Below, piece after piece: positions 6,515-15,198 of a DNA stretch of 64,000 nt (position 1 is the first letter of the stretch; the number at the start of each line of letters is the position of its first letter). Source of the stretch: Paludibacteraceae bacterium (GTDB taxonomy: Bacteria; Bacteroidota; Bacteroidia; Bacteroidales; Paludibacteraceae); assembly GCA_017448985.1 (NCBI GenBank), contig JAFSKL010000013.1, positions 51,012 to 115,011 on the forward strand, in the 5' to 3' direction. The translations under genes and the position numbers were made by a program. The notes below the pieces were generated by a model that made no database searches, was not told the DNA's origin, and worked only from the letters and a program-made list of their open reading frames with translations.

Positions 6515-9500
6515 ATGAAAAGCATCAATTTAGCAAAATATAGTGTTTTAGGTGTTCTCTTAACCTGCACTCTCGCCCTTCAAGCCCGTGTGTTTGAAAA
6601 GGGTGAACGGCTCTATTTCAACGGTAAACCGAGTGATGCGTCGTGGTGGATGGACCATACCGGCAATACCTCCGATCCGGATTATACACGCCTTTGGGCA
6701 TATTTCTACAATGGAGGTTCGCATAAGTGGATTGAAGCTCAAAAGTATGGCACTACCAATTTCTATGTGGAAGAAACGGCTGCCAACGATTGGTCACATG
6801 TCATCCTGACGCGTCATCGCGGATGGGTGAATGAACCTGCGTTTGATGCCAACTGTCTTAACCAGACAGGCGACATCAACCTTAATGTCTCTACCGGCAA
6901 CTACATGCAGAATTTCTACTACGGAGGTTCACACGAAGAGGCCAACTGGTGGGTGGTAGCGCCCTCGCCAAGCGGAAATCCTGCCGGATGGACATTGCCC
7001 TATGAAGATGAGCAGATCTGTACCAGTGCAGCAGGAACATTGTATATCCTCGCGCCGAAAAACTATAACTACGATAACTCCAAGAACCATGCATGGTTTG
7101 AATACTCAGGAGGTTCATGGACTCGCTTGGATGGTGATGAGTTTCGCTCGAGCGAGGGACTGCAAGACTTCAATGTAACCCTCGGAGCAGCCTATTCCGA
7201 CACCTATTATTTCCTCCAGGCAGGCAAACCTTCTGCATGTCGTCTGATTCGTGTACGCCTCAACAGGGACTGTTCCGATGGAGCCGAAGGTGCTTGTAAG
7301 ATAACATCTTTTGTGGGCGTGGCTTCGGAAGCGAATGTCACCGACCAGACCTGTGCCATCAACGGCGTCGTGGCTTTTGATGACAAGAAGAACGCCGGTG
7401 ACCTGATGATTTGGTGTGATGGTGTGGACACGGTGGTTATTCCTAACGCATCCATCGAGATCCCGCAGACATTCAAACTCAAAGGTTTCGGTGCCGCCTC
7501 CATTACCAGTTACACCCTCAATGCCAAGTTCCTGGATGGCACTTCCGACTGTGAGGCATCGTGCGTCGTGACCGTCCAACCGCCTACTGCGCCTGTCACA
7601 ACCCACACAACGACGCAGACCATCGGTGACTTGAGTCTGACTCGTTTTACCGAAGAGGACATCACGCTCACGCCTACCAATCAGACTTCCACTTATTTCC
7701 AGTGGACCAATTCGGCTAACGATGATAAGTTTACCGATGTTCGTATTCGTACCTTCACCGGCCCGACGGAAGCTCAGGATATCGATTATGTCTACCTTGC
7801 TACGCAAGATCCGCCTGAGCCCGCAGGAAACCTCATCGAGAATGGTGACTTGGAGTATAACGGCGATTTTGCCAGCGAGTATGACTATTGGGGCATAGAC
7901 CAGACGGAATATTACGGCTCGCATCCGGGTGCCTCCGGCGGTTATTCCATAACGCCCAACTCGCAGACTTTCTCTTCGACCTACATCAAAGTGACGCCCC
8001 ACAAAGGCACATACTTCGGTTTGTTCGACTCGAAGGCTACGGGCAATGTCGAAGATCAGGTAGCATGGATAGCTACCACCGCTACCAATCCTAAACTCAA
8101 AGTGGAAGCCGGCGTAAGTTACCTCTTCTCTTTCTGGGTAGCCAACATCAATAACTTTGGTGAGATGAACAATGGCGCCCGTCTCCAATTCCAGATTAGT
8201 TACAACGGAGGAACGACCTGGAATAACCTCGGTTCTACTATTAACCTGAGTGACTATAGAGACAATCGTTGGCATGGTATATCCTCTATCGCCACGCCGA
8301 CCGTTACCAGTAACAATGTGGCGATTCGCGTCATCAACCTCAATGCCAGCTTGCAGAACCGTGGTAACGACTTCGCTCTGGATGATATCGAATTTGCGGC
8401 CGTTACCGCCAACACGGCTCATATAGCTGCCTTCGAGCGCTTCCCTGTCAAATACCTCAAGTGTGAAATCACGGGTGCTACTTTCGAGCAAAAACAGCCT
8501 GTTGGCTGCGGTACAACGGTTGCGGATGTGGATTATACCATCACCTTTGCTCACCCGCGTGGAGACCTCTATATATACGAAGGAACCACTCTTCTGGCGC
8601 ATATCCCGCATGCTACGGTAGGTGACGAGACGACATCATACACGGGCATAATAGCTGACCAGCCGCTGGATAACGCCGACCATGTGTTGACAGTCTATTT
8701 TGAAGACGCGTTGGTAAGAACCGATGCACCTACCACTTATTCCTATAACGCGAAAGCGGTTCCGGCTATCAGTGTCAAGTCTCTGGAATGGACTCCTCTG
8801 CCCGATTGCGATGTCACAACCGCTACGCTCACCGCTGTCATCAGTTATACCAACCAGAACGGTACGCTTACCGCGAATGTGGATGGAGGAACGGCCGTCT
8901 CCGAGACTTATACCATTGAGAGCGACGATGAGAAGGATGTGACGCTGGTCATCCTGGGTGTCGTGGCTGATGGTAAGACCGGACATAAGCTCAATGTCAA
9001 CTTCAGTGGTTCTCACGGCTGTTCCATCATCAACCATGATATCCCCGCTGTGGCTCCGTATATGCCATCCGTGACAGTTAGTGCGCCGGAGATACAGCCA
9101 TACGCTTGCGGTGATGCTACCTATGATGTCAAAGTGTCTGCCACCTTCACCAACGGCCAATTGCACGATATCATCTTCAAGGATTGGGAAACGGGTACCG
9201 AAGTGCATGAGGCTACCACTACCAACGATGGTACAGCCGAGCACACCTTCACCTACGCATGGGATGCAACTCCTACCGCGCATGAATATAATGTGTACTT
9301 TGTAGGAGCCAATACTTGCGACCATAAGAAGTCCTATACCTCTCCGGCAGAACCGGCTCTCACTGTCACACCGTCCTACATCCATTCGTGCGATGTGACC
9401 ACTTACTCCTTGCGTCTCGACATCGCTTACACCAACCAGCGTGCTGACAACATCCTGGCTAATGTGGATGGAGGAACTAATGTGACGAAAGCCAATGCCC

Positions 9501-12500
9501 ATAAGTCGCAGATGACCGAGGCCACGGACTTTATCCGGATAGACGGTCTCGTGGCAGATGGCAAAGAGCATAAGTACAACCTCTGGTTCGATGATGCCGC
9601 CGACTGCAAGGCACTCAATGTGGACTTTACCGCTCCGTATGAACCGCACATCACTGCCACCTCCGCTACCGTCGAGCCTTTTGCTTGCGGTGATGCCACC
9701 TATGGCGTCAAAGTGAAAGCGGAGTTCACCAATGGCCAGGGCCATAACCTTGTCATCGAAGATTGGAATGGCTCCAAGCAAGTCATTGCTACGGATGCCG
9801 CCGATACTGAGAAGGAATATACCTTCGCTTATGCATGGGAAGTACCTGCTACCCATGAGTACAAAATCTATTTCGAAGGCGCCGAAGGATGTGGCATCAG
9901 CCATAAGCCTTCCTTTACCTCGCCGGCAGAACCGAAGATAGACAACATAGCTTATGCCATCACACCGGCAACCGCTTGTGATGCAACCACCTATGACCTC
10001 ACCGTTACCTTCGACTACATCAACCAGGACGGTACTTTGTCTGTGGAGGTAGACGGTACACCTGCTTCTTCTATCACACCGGCCTTCGTAGCCAACAGTG
10101 CCGACAAGCAGTCTGCCACGGCTACCTTCACGGCGCTGCCTGCTGATGGTATCGCTCGCACGATCACGGTGAAGACGGTCGGCGGATTCCTTAACTGCAC
10201 CGCCACCAAAGCGCTGACCGATGTACCTCATCTGCCTGTTATCAACTCGATAGCGCAAGCCTTCACGCCTGCTTATGCCTGCGGTGACGAGCAGTACCAT
10301 GTGACCCTGACGGTCAACTATACCAACGCCTTGGGCAAGGACATCAAAGTCAAGGAAGGCACTACTGTTATCAAGTCGTTCACGGCCAACGCCGGTATAG
10401 GTACCTTTGCCGATGACATACAGTTGGACTTTGACTTCGGTACCAACCATGACCTCAAGGTTTATTTCGAAGACCGTGAAGGTTGTGCCGAAGATGTAAC
10501 GGTTACCTCTCCGGCAGAACCTGCTCTCACTGTCACTCCATCCTACATCCATTCATGCGATGTGACCACTTACTCCTTGCGTCTCGACATCGCTTACACC
10601 AACCAGCGTGCTGACAACATTCTGGCTAATGTGGATGGAGGAACAAATGTGACCCAAGCCAATGCCAATAAGTCGCAGATGACCGAGGCCACGGACTTTA
10701 TCCGGATAGACGGTCTTGTAGCAGATGGCAGAGAGCATAAGTACAACCTCTGGTTCGATGATGCCGCAGATTGCAAGGCACTCAATGTGGACTTTACCGC
10801 TCCGTATGAGCCGCAGATTACTGCCACCTCTGCTACCGTCGAGCCTTTTGCTTGCGGTGATGCCACCTATGGCGTCAAAGTGAAAGCGGAGTTCACCAAT
10901 GGTCAAGGCCATAACCTCGTCTTCGAAGACTGGAACGGCCACAAGCAAGTCATTGCTACTGATGCCGCCGATACTGAGAAGGAATATACCTTCGCTTATG
11001 CATGGGAAGTACCTGCTACCCATGAGTACAAAATCTATTTCGAAGGCGCCGAAGGATGTGGCATCAGCCATAAGCCTTCCTTCACTTCGCCTCTCGCACT
11101 GACCATCGACAACATCACCGTTTCCGGTGTGCCGACGGACATCCTTTGTGACCAGACGGAGTACAACGCTACGGTAACGATCACCCTGCCGTTCGATGCA
11201 GCGATAGGCAAGACCGTAGTAGTATCGCACGAAGGTGTCAACGACAACATCGTCGTGACCGCTAATCCGATGGTGGCTACCGTCAAGATGACTACTGCGG
11301 ATGCTACGGGTCTCACGATGACTGCACACCTCAGCGAGGCACCTACCTGCTTCGTCACGAGTAACACCTTCGAGGCTCCGGCGCGCCTCAGTTGCGTCAA
11401 GGACGAGGCCTCTGTCTGCTTGGGCGACAGTTACACCTGGCCGCTCACGGGTCTCAGTTACGGACCGTTCATCAAAGCGGGTATAGACACCGTCGTCAGT
11501 GCACTCAATATCCACGACACCTTGCTCGTTACGGTGAACGCCTTGCCGGAGATCACACTGACGCCTATCGAGACGCTCTACGATGATGTCACGGAGATCC
11601 GTATTCCGTACACCGTTACCCAAGGTACGCCGAATCTCTTCGGCATCACGCTGGGCGGTGTCACCACTTCGCAGAAACGCGCGGCTACCAACGAACTCGT
11701 CATTGCCAAACCGAGCAGCGTGACCATAGGCGACTACACGGTAACGGTTGTGGTGAAGGACACGAACACGACATGTCAGTCGAATGCCGCACCGCTGTTG
11801 ATACACATCATTGAGAAACCCTTACCGCCTGCTATGTCCATCCTCAATGTCACTCCGTCGGTATTGGCCGATTGCGAGAAGTCCCTGTCCGTCTCTTTCG
11901 ATGTCGAGTATGTGGACCAGACGGGCACGCTCACTTATTGGCTGGATGACAATGCTGCCAATGCTCAAACAGCGCCGTTCATAGCTAACGATAACACCTC
12001 GCATATGGTCACAGGCTTGACGCTGGATAATGTACCTGCCGATGGTCAGGAGCACACCATTCATGTACAGTTCGCCGATGCCGAAGGCTGTAAGGGTGAG
12101 GCCAAGTTCAATGCGCCGCTCACGCACGCTATCGATAATGTGGTGGTATCCGGTATCCCGGCACAATTGGAGTGCAACGAGACTTCCTATATCGCTATGG
12201 TCACTATCCAACTGCCATTCGAAGCACCGGGGCAGAAACTCGTACTGACGCATGAAGGTCAGGACACCGCGCTGTATGTGGATGCCAACCCGATGACTGC
12301 GCTTATCCCGATGCACACGACTGATGCCACCGGCTTGACTGTCACCGTTCGCTTCTGTGACGCACCGGCTTGTCCTGCTGTCAGCAACACCTTCGATGCG
12401 CCGACGCGCCTCACTTGCGTCAAGGACTATGTGGACATCTGCTTGGGCGATAGTTACACTTGGCCGAACAACGGTATGACCTATTCGCCGACAACTGTCG

Positions 12501-13201
12501 GACTGCATAAGTTCGCCAACAACACCGATACGCTCTTCCTGACCGTTCGTGAAGAGCCTGTCATCCGCATCGATCCCTTCAGCCGTATCTGCGAGGACGC
12601 AGCGGAGATTCGTTGGCCGTACGCTGTAGTGGCTGGTACGCCGGATGTCTTCACCGCGCATATCAACGGCAAGGACTACGATGTGGCTTACGATGACGCT
12701 GAACTCATCCTGGCTATGCCGGCCGACCTGCAACCGGGTGACTACAAGGCCACCTTTACCGTAGGCGATGCCGCCGTTACCTGTACTTCGACCGCCGAGG
12801 CCAATGTGACGCTGGCTGCCGGTGGCTATATGTACAGCAAGTGGGAGGATGTGCTCTTCATCGATAACTCGTCCGGTCGCTTCACGGCTTACCAGTGGTA
12901 CGAGAACGGCAACGCTATACCTGACGAGACCAAGCAGTACCTGTACAAACAGCGTGGCCTGCCGGGACTCTACTTCTGCCGCATGACCACTGTGGACGAA
13001 ACGGTATTGTACACCTGCGAGAAGTCGTTCGAAGAGGTGACACCGAGCCGTACGGTTGACAAGACAACGCAACCGGCATCCGTCAAGATCTTCGATCCGA
13101 TGGGGCGCATCGTCAGCGGTACACCAACCAACGGTATCTATATCATCCTCGAAGAGTTCGACGGAATACCTATGGTACGAAAGATAGCAGTCTATGAGTA
13201 A
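6515..13201 (+). CDS. Giant secreted modular repeat protein (2228 residues, locus A)
   Basis: It has a signal peptide (about 1-24) and an N-terminal module rich in W and Y resembling starch-binding-type modules. A carbohydrate-binding-like domain follows at about 435-640 (N-L-I-E-N-G-D, G-T-Y-F-G-L-F-D, N-D-F-A-L-D-D-I). Next come about ten Ig-like repeats of roughly 100 residues with paired cysteines (A-C-G-D-A-T-Y, C-D-V-T-T-Y). Two units contain C-L-G-D-S-Y-T-W. The C-terminal domain (about 2108-2228) holds K-W-E-D-V-L-F-I-D-N and Y-Q-W-Y and ends K-I-F-D-P-M-G-R-I-V, reminiscent of type IX secretion sorting tails. Residues 943-1137 and 1332-1526 are near-identical copies. The C-terminal domain recurs in the proteins at 38257 and 40182. 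A surface adhesin or glycan-binding protein is likely; the exact role is unknown. Confidence 0.8.
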   Translation: MKSINLAKYSVLGVLLTCTLALQARVFEKGERLYFNGKPSDASWWMDHTGNTSDPDYTRLWAYFYNGGSHKWIEAQKYGTTNFYVEETAANDWSHVILTRHRGWVNEPAFDANCLNQTGDINLNVSTGNYMQNFYYGGSHEEANWWVVAPSPSGNPAGWTLPYEDEQICTSAAGTLYILAPKNYNYDNSKNHAWFEYSGGSWTRLDGDEFRSSEGLQDFNVTLGAAYSDTYYFLQAGKPSACRLIRVRLNRDCSDGAEGACKITSFVGVASEANVTDQTCAINGVVAFDDKKNAGDLMIWCDGVDTVVIPNASIEIPQTFKLKGFGAASITSYTLNAKFLDGTSDCEASCVVTVQPPTAPVTTHTTTQTIGDLSLTRFTEEDITLTPTNQTSTYFQWTNSANDDKFTDVRIRTFTGPTEAQDIDYVYLATQDPPEPAGNLIENGDLEYNGDFASEYDYWGIDQTEYYGSHPGASGGYSITPNSQTFSSTYIKVTPHKGTYFGLFDSKATGNVEDQVAWIATTATNPKLKVEAGVSYLFSFWVANINNFGEMNNGARLQFQISYNGGTTWNNLGSTINLSDYRDNRWHGISSIATPTVTSNNVAIRVINLNASLQNRGNDFALDDIEFAAVTANTAHIAAFERFPVKYLKCEITGATFEQKQPVGCGTTVADVDYTITFAHPRGDLYIYEGTTLLAHIPHATVGDETTSYTGIIADQPLDNADHVLTVYFEDALVRTDAPTTYSYNAKAVPAISVKSLEWTPLPDCDVTTATLTAVISYTNQNGTLTANVDGGTAVSETYTIESDDEKDVTLVILGVVADGKTGHKLNVNFSGSHGCSIINHDIPAVAPYMPSVTVSAPEIQPYACGDATYDVKVSATFTNGQLHDIIFKDWETGTEVHEATTTNDGTAEHTFTYAWDATPTAHEYNVYFVGANTCDHKKSYTSPAEPALTVTPSYIHSCDVTTYSLRLDIAYTNQRADNILANVDGGTNVTKANAHKSQMTEATDFIRIDGLVADGKEHKYNLWFDDAADCKALNVDFTAPYEPHITATSATVEPFACGDATYGVKVKAEFTNGQGHNLVIEDWNGSKQVIATDAADTEKEYTFAYAWEVPATHEYKIYFEGAEGCGISHKPSFTSPAEPKIDNIAYAITPATACDATTYDLTVTFDYINQDGTLSVEVDGTPASSITPAFVANSADKQSATATFTALPADGIARTITVKTVGGFLNCTATKALTDVPHLPVINSIAQAFTPAYACGDEQYHVTLTVNYTNALGKDIKVKEGTTVIKSFTANAGIGTFADDIQLDFDFGTNHDLKVYFEDREGCAEDVTVTSPAEPALTVTPSYIHSCDVTTYSLRLDIAYTNQRADNILANVDGGTNVTQANANKSQMTEATDFIRIDGLVADGREHKYNLWFDDAADCKALNVDFTAPYEPQITATSATVEPFACGDATYGVKVKAEFTNGQGHNLVFEDWNGHKQVIATDAADTEKEYTFAYAWEVPATHEYKIYFEGAEGCGISHKPSFTSPLALTIDNITVSGVPTDILCDQTEYNATVTITLPFDAAIGKTVVVSHEGVNDNIVVTANPMVATVKMTTADATGLTMTAHLSEAPTCFVTSNTFEAPARLSCVKDEASVCLGDSYTWPLTGLSYGPFIKAGIDTVVSALNIHDTLLVTVNALPEITLTPIETLYDDVTEIRIPYTVTQGTPNLFGITLGGVTTSQKRAATNELVIAKPSSVTIGDYTVTVVVKDTNTTCQSNAAPLLIHIIEKPLPPAMSILNVTPSVLADCEKSLSVSFDVEYVDQTGTLTYWLDDNAANAQTAPFIANDNTSHMVTGLTLDNVPADGQEHTIHVQFADAEGCKGEAKFNAPLTHAIDNVVVSGIPAQLECNETSYIAMVTIQLPFEAPGQKLVLTHEGQDTALYVDANPMTALIPMHTTDATGLTVTVRFCDAPACPAVSNTFDAPTRLTCVKDYVDICLGDSYTWPNNGMTYSPTTVGLHKFANNTDTLFLTVREEPVIRIDPFSRICEDAAEIRWPYAVVAGTPDVFTAHINGKDYDVAYDDAELILAMPADLQPGDYKATFTVGDAAVTCTSTAEANVTLAAGGYMYSKWEDVLFIDNSSGRFTAYQWYENGNAIPDETKQYLYKQRGLPGLYFCRMTTVDETVLYTCEKSFEEVTPSRTVDKTTQPASVKIFDPMGRIVSGTPTNGIYIILEEFDGIPMVRKIAVYE
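9341..9924 (+). repeat. 584-bp direct repeat, copy 1
   Basis: Nearly identical to 10508-11091 (offset 1167 bp, a multiple of 3), encoding about 195 residues of two Ig-like units. Confidence 0.9.
10508..11091 (+). repeat. 584-bp direct repeat, copy 2
   Basis: Partner of 9341-9924. Only scattered, mostly silent differences are seen, so the duplication or gene conversion is recent. Confidence 0.9.
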
Positions 13202-13607
13202 CCCTATTCTGCCGGCATTGGCTGTCGATGCTGCTTGTAGCGGCAACCCGGGCGTGATGGAGTTCCGGGGAGTGATAGCTGACACGGGCACGGAAGTGTT
13301 CCGCAGAGGACCCTTTGTGCAGGGAACGAACAATATCGGTGAGTTCCTTGCGCTGGTCCTCGGGCTCGCGTATATCAAGAAATACAACCTCAGTTGGGTC
13401 ATCTATACCGACAGCGTCACGGCCTTGGCATGGCTTCGGGCCAAACGCTGCAAGACCAAGATCGAGTGGAACGCCTCCAATCAGGACCTGTTCCTGATGG
13501 TGCGCAAGGCGGAGATGTGGCTCCATGATAACACCTGGACTACACCTGTTTTGAAATGGGACACCAAGGCTTGGGGGGAGATACCTGCCGATTTCGGACG
13601 AAAATAA
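13194..13607 (+). CDS. Ribonuclease H family protein
   Basis: A 137-residue RNase H fold with the acidic residues in order: V-D-A-A-C-S-G-N-P-G near the N-terminus, N-N-I-G-E-F (second acidic residue) and Y-T-D-S (third). It ends with the Bacteroidales-type tail W-G-E-I-P-A-D-F-G-R-K. It should cleave RNA in RNA-DNA hybrids. It overlaps the giant surface gene by 8 bp, so it is translationally coupled to it even though the functions seem unrelated. A bulged hairpin follows the stop. Confidence 0.88.
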   Translation: MSNPILPALAVDAACSGNPGVMEFRGVIADTGTEVFRRGPFVQGTNNIGEFLALVLGLAYIKKYNLSWVIYTDSVTALAWLRAKRCKTKIEWNASNQDLFLMVRKAEMWLHDNTWTTPVLKWDTKAWGEIPADFGRK

Positions 13608-13631
13608 GCGGCGAGCCTCCGCAGGCGCTTA
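13605..13631 (+). terminator. Bulged hairpin after the RNase H gene
   Basis: TAAGC (13605-13609) pairs with GCTTA (13627-13631), and inner GCCT pairs with AGGC. It overlaps the stop codon and has no U-run, so termination is only possible. Confidence 0.4.
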
Positions 13632-13686
13632 ATTAGGGCTGTTTTGACAAAAAAACATTACAAAATTTAATTTTTTATACGAATTA

Positions 13687-13718
13687 TTTTCGTATTTAAA
13701 AAATTTATAGTAATTTTG
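13687..13718 (+). promoter_or_regulatory. gap promoter
   Basis: -7 TAATTTTG (13711-13718) with a weak -33 (TTTT) 20 bp upstream, in the 172-bp gap before gap. Confidence 0.6.
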
Positions 13719-13779
13719 TACCCACTTTTGAAACAATACAACATTACAACAATAAATCATTTAAAATTCTTTCACAATT

Positions 13780-14847
13780 ATGACAAAAGTAGCAATTAAC
13801 GGTTTTGGCCGTATTGGTCGTCTGGCTTTCCGTCAGATGTTTGAGGCTGAGGGTTACGAGGTAGTCGCTATCAACGACTTGACCAGCCCGAAGATGTTGG
13901 CTCACCTTCTCAAGTACGACACCGCTCAGGGTGGTTTCGCAGGCAAGTTCGGTGAGGGCAAGCACACTGTAGCTTACAAAGACGCTCAACTCACTGAGGA
14001 TGGCAAGACTGTTCTCGTTCCGGGTTCGATCATCGTTGACGGCAAAGAGATCACTATCTACGCTGTTCCTAACGCAGCTGAACTGCCTTGGGGCAAACTC
14101 GGTATTGATGTAGTTCTTGAGTGTACCGGTTTCTATACCAGCAAAGCTAAAGCTGAGGCTCATATCCAAGCTGGCGCTAAGAAAGTGGTTATCTCCGCTC
14201 CTGCAGGCAATGACCTTCCGACCATCGTTTACAATGTGAACCACAAGACGCTGACTCCGGCTGACAAAGTTATCTCCGCTGCTTCTTGTACGACCAACTG
14301 TCTCGCTCCGATGGCAGCTGCCCTGCATAAATACGCTCCGATTCAGAGCGGTATCATGAGCACTATTCACGCTTACACGGGCGACCAGATGATTCTCGAT
14401 GGTCCGCAACGCAAGGGTGACCTCCGTCGTAGCCGTGCAGGCGCACAGAACATCGTTCCGAATAGCACCGGTGCAGCCAAGGCTATCGGTCTCGTTATCC
14501 CGGAACTGAACGGCAAGCTCATCGGTAGCGCACAACGCGTTCCGACGCCGACCGGATCTACCACTATCCTCGTGGCTGTGGTTAAGGGTAAAGACATCAC
14601 CAAAGAGGGTATCAACGCAGCTATGAAGGCGGCTCAGACCGAGTCCTTCGGATACACCGAGGATGAGATCGTTTCGAGCGATGTTATCGGCATGAAATTC
14701 GGTTCGCTCTTCGATGCTACCCAGACCATGGTGGCTAAGATCGACGACGACACCTATCAGGTACAGGTAGTTAGCTGGTACGACAACGAGAACAGCTACA
14801 CCAGCCAGATGGTTCGCACGATTAAATACTTGGCAGAACTGAAGTAA
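13780..14847 (+). CDS. gap: Glyceraldehyde-3-phosphate dehydrogenase, type I
   Basis: GAPDH oxidises glyceraldehyde-3-phosphate to 1,3-bisphosphoglycerate with NAD+ in glycolysis. The N-terminal Rossmann motif I-N-G-F-G-R-I-G-R, the catalytic S-C-T-T-N-C (Cys170), T-G-D-Q and W-Y-D-N-E are all present. The 355-residue length is slightly above the usual 335. Codon choice is strongly biased compared with neighbours, as expected of a highly expressed gene. It has its own promoter and stands alone; the next gene converges on it. Confidence 0.97.
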   Translation: MTKVAINGFGRIGRLAFRQMFEAEGYEVVAINDLTSPKMLAHLLKYDTAQGGFAGKFGEGKHTVAYKDAQLTEDGKTVLVPGSIIVDGKEITIYAVPNAAELPWGKLGIDVVLECTGFYTSKAKAEAHIQAGAKKVVISAPAGNDLPTIVYNVNHKTLTPADKVISAASCTTNCLAPMAAALHKYAPIQSGIMSTIHAYTGDQMILDGPQRKGDLRRSRAGAQNIVPNSTGAAKAIGLVIPELNGKLIGSAQRVPTPTGSTTILVAVVKGKDITKEGINAAMKAAQTESFGYTEDEIVSSDVIGMKFGSLFDATQTMVAKIDDDTYQVQVVSWYDNENSYTSQMVRTIKYLAELK

Positions 14848-15198
14848 TCAAATAGGAGTAGAAGCTCCTGTGTTGGCATCGGTTTCTTTCGTAGGAGCCG
14901 ATGCTTCTTTTTGTACCTCTGCAGGCTTGCCGATCTTGCGGAAGGCTTCCAACAAAGTCGGCACATCCGTCTTGTTGGCATCGTAGGTGACCGTCACAGT
15001 TTTCTCTTTTAGGTCACAAACAATGTCCTTGACGCCTTTCTCATAGGCGATATTCTTCATTATCTTGTCGCAGCATCCCTGGCAATGCAGATCGCAACTG
15101 AGAACAACCGTTTGTTTGTTCGGCTTGGCGGCGAACAAAGGTGAAAAGTGAAAGGTGAAAAATGAAAGGAGCAAAACTGCTAAAATCTTAAGTCTCAT
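14848..15198 (-). CDS. Secreted heavy-metal-associated (HMA) domain protein
   Basis: A 116-residue protein with an N-terminal signal or anchor helix (M-R-L-K-I-L-A-V-L-L-L) and one HMA fold carrying the metal loop L-H-C-Q-G-C-C (M/L-x-C-x-x-C type). The tail is low-complexity. ATG 15198 overlaps the feoB stop, so it is translationally coupled to feoB. Part of the signal-peptide core (F-F-T-F-H-F-S-P-L-F) is encoded by a GTGAAAA heptamer tract. It may bind or deliver a metal in the periplasm for the FeoB-like partner; the metal is unknown, and Cu or Zn is usual for this motif. Confidence 0.8.
   Translation of the reverse strand: MRLKILAVLLLSFFTFHFSPLFAAKPNKQTVVLSCDLHCQGCCDKIMKNIAYEKGVKDIVCDLKEKTVTVTYDANKTDVPTLLEAFRKIGKPAEVQKEASAPTKETDANTGASTPI
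15141..15168. repeat. Heptamer repeat, 4 units, in a signal peptide
   Basis: Units GTGAAAA, GTGAAAG, GTGAAAA, ATGAAAG (plus strand). On the coding strand it forms the hydrophobic core of the HMA protein's signal peptide. Confidence 0.95.

Noticed and set aside
7115-13402. Several long open frames antisense to the giant surface gene
   Set aside because: They mirror the codon pattern of the sense gene, lack promoters and start signals, and show no recognisable domains; the sense frame has a signal peptide and domain repeats.
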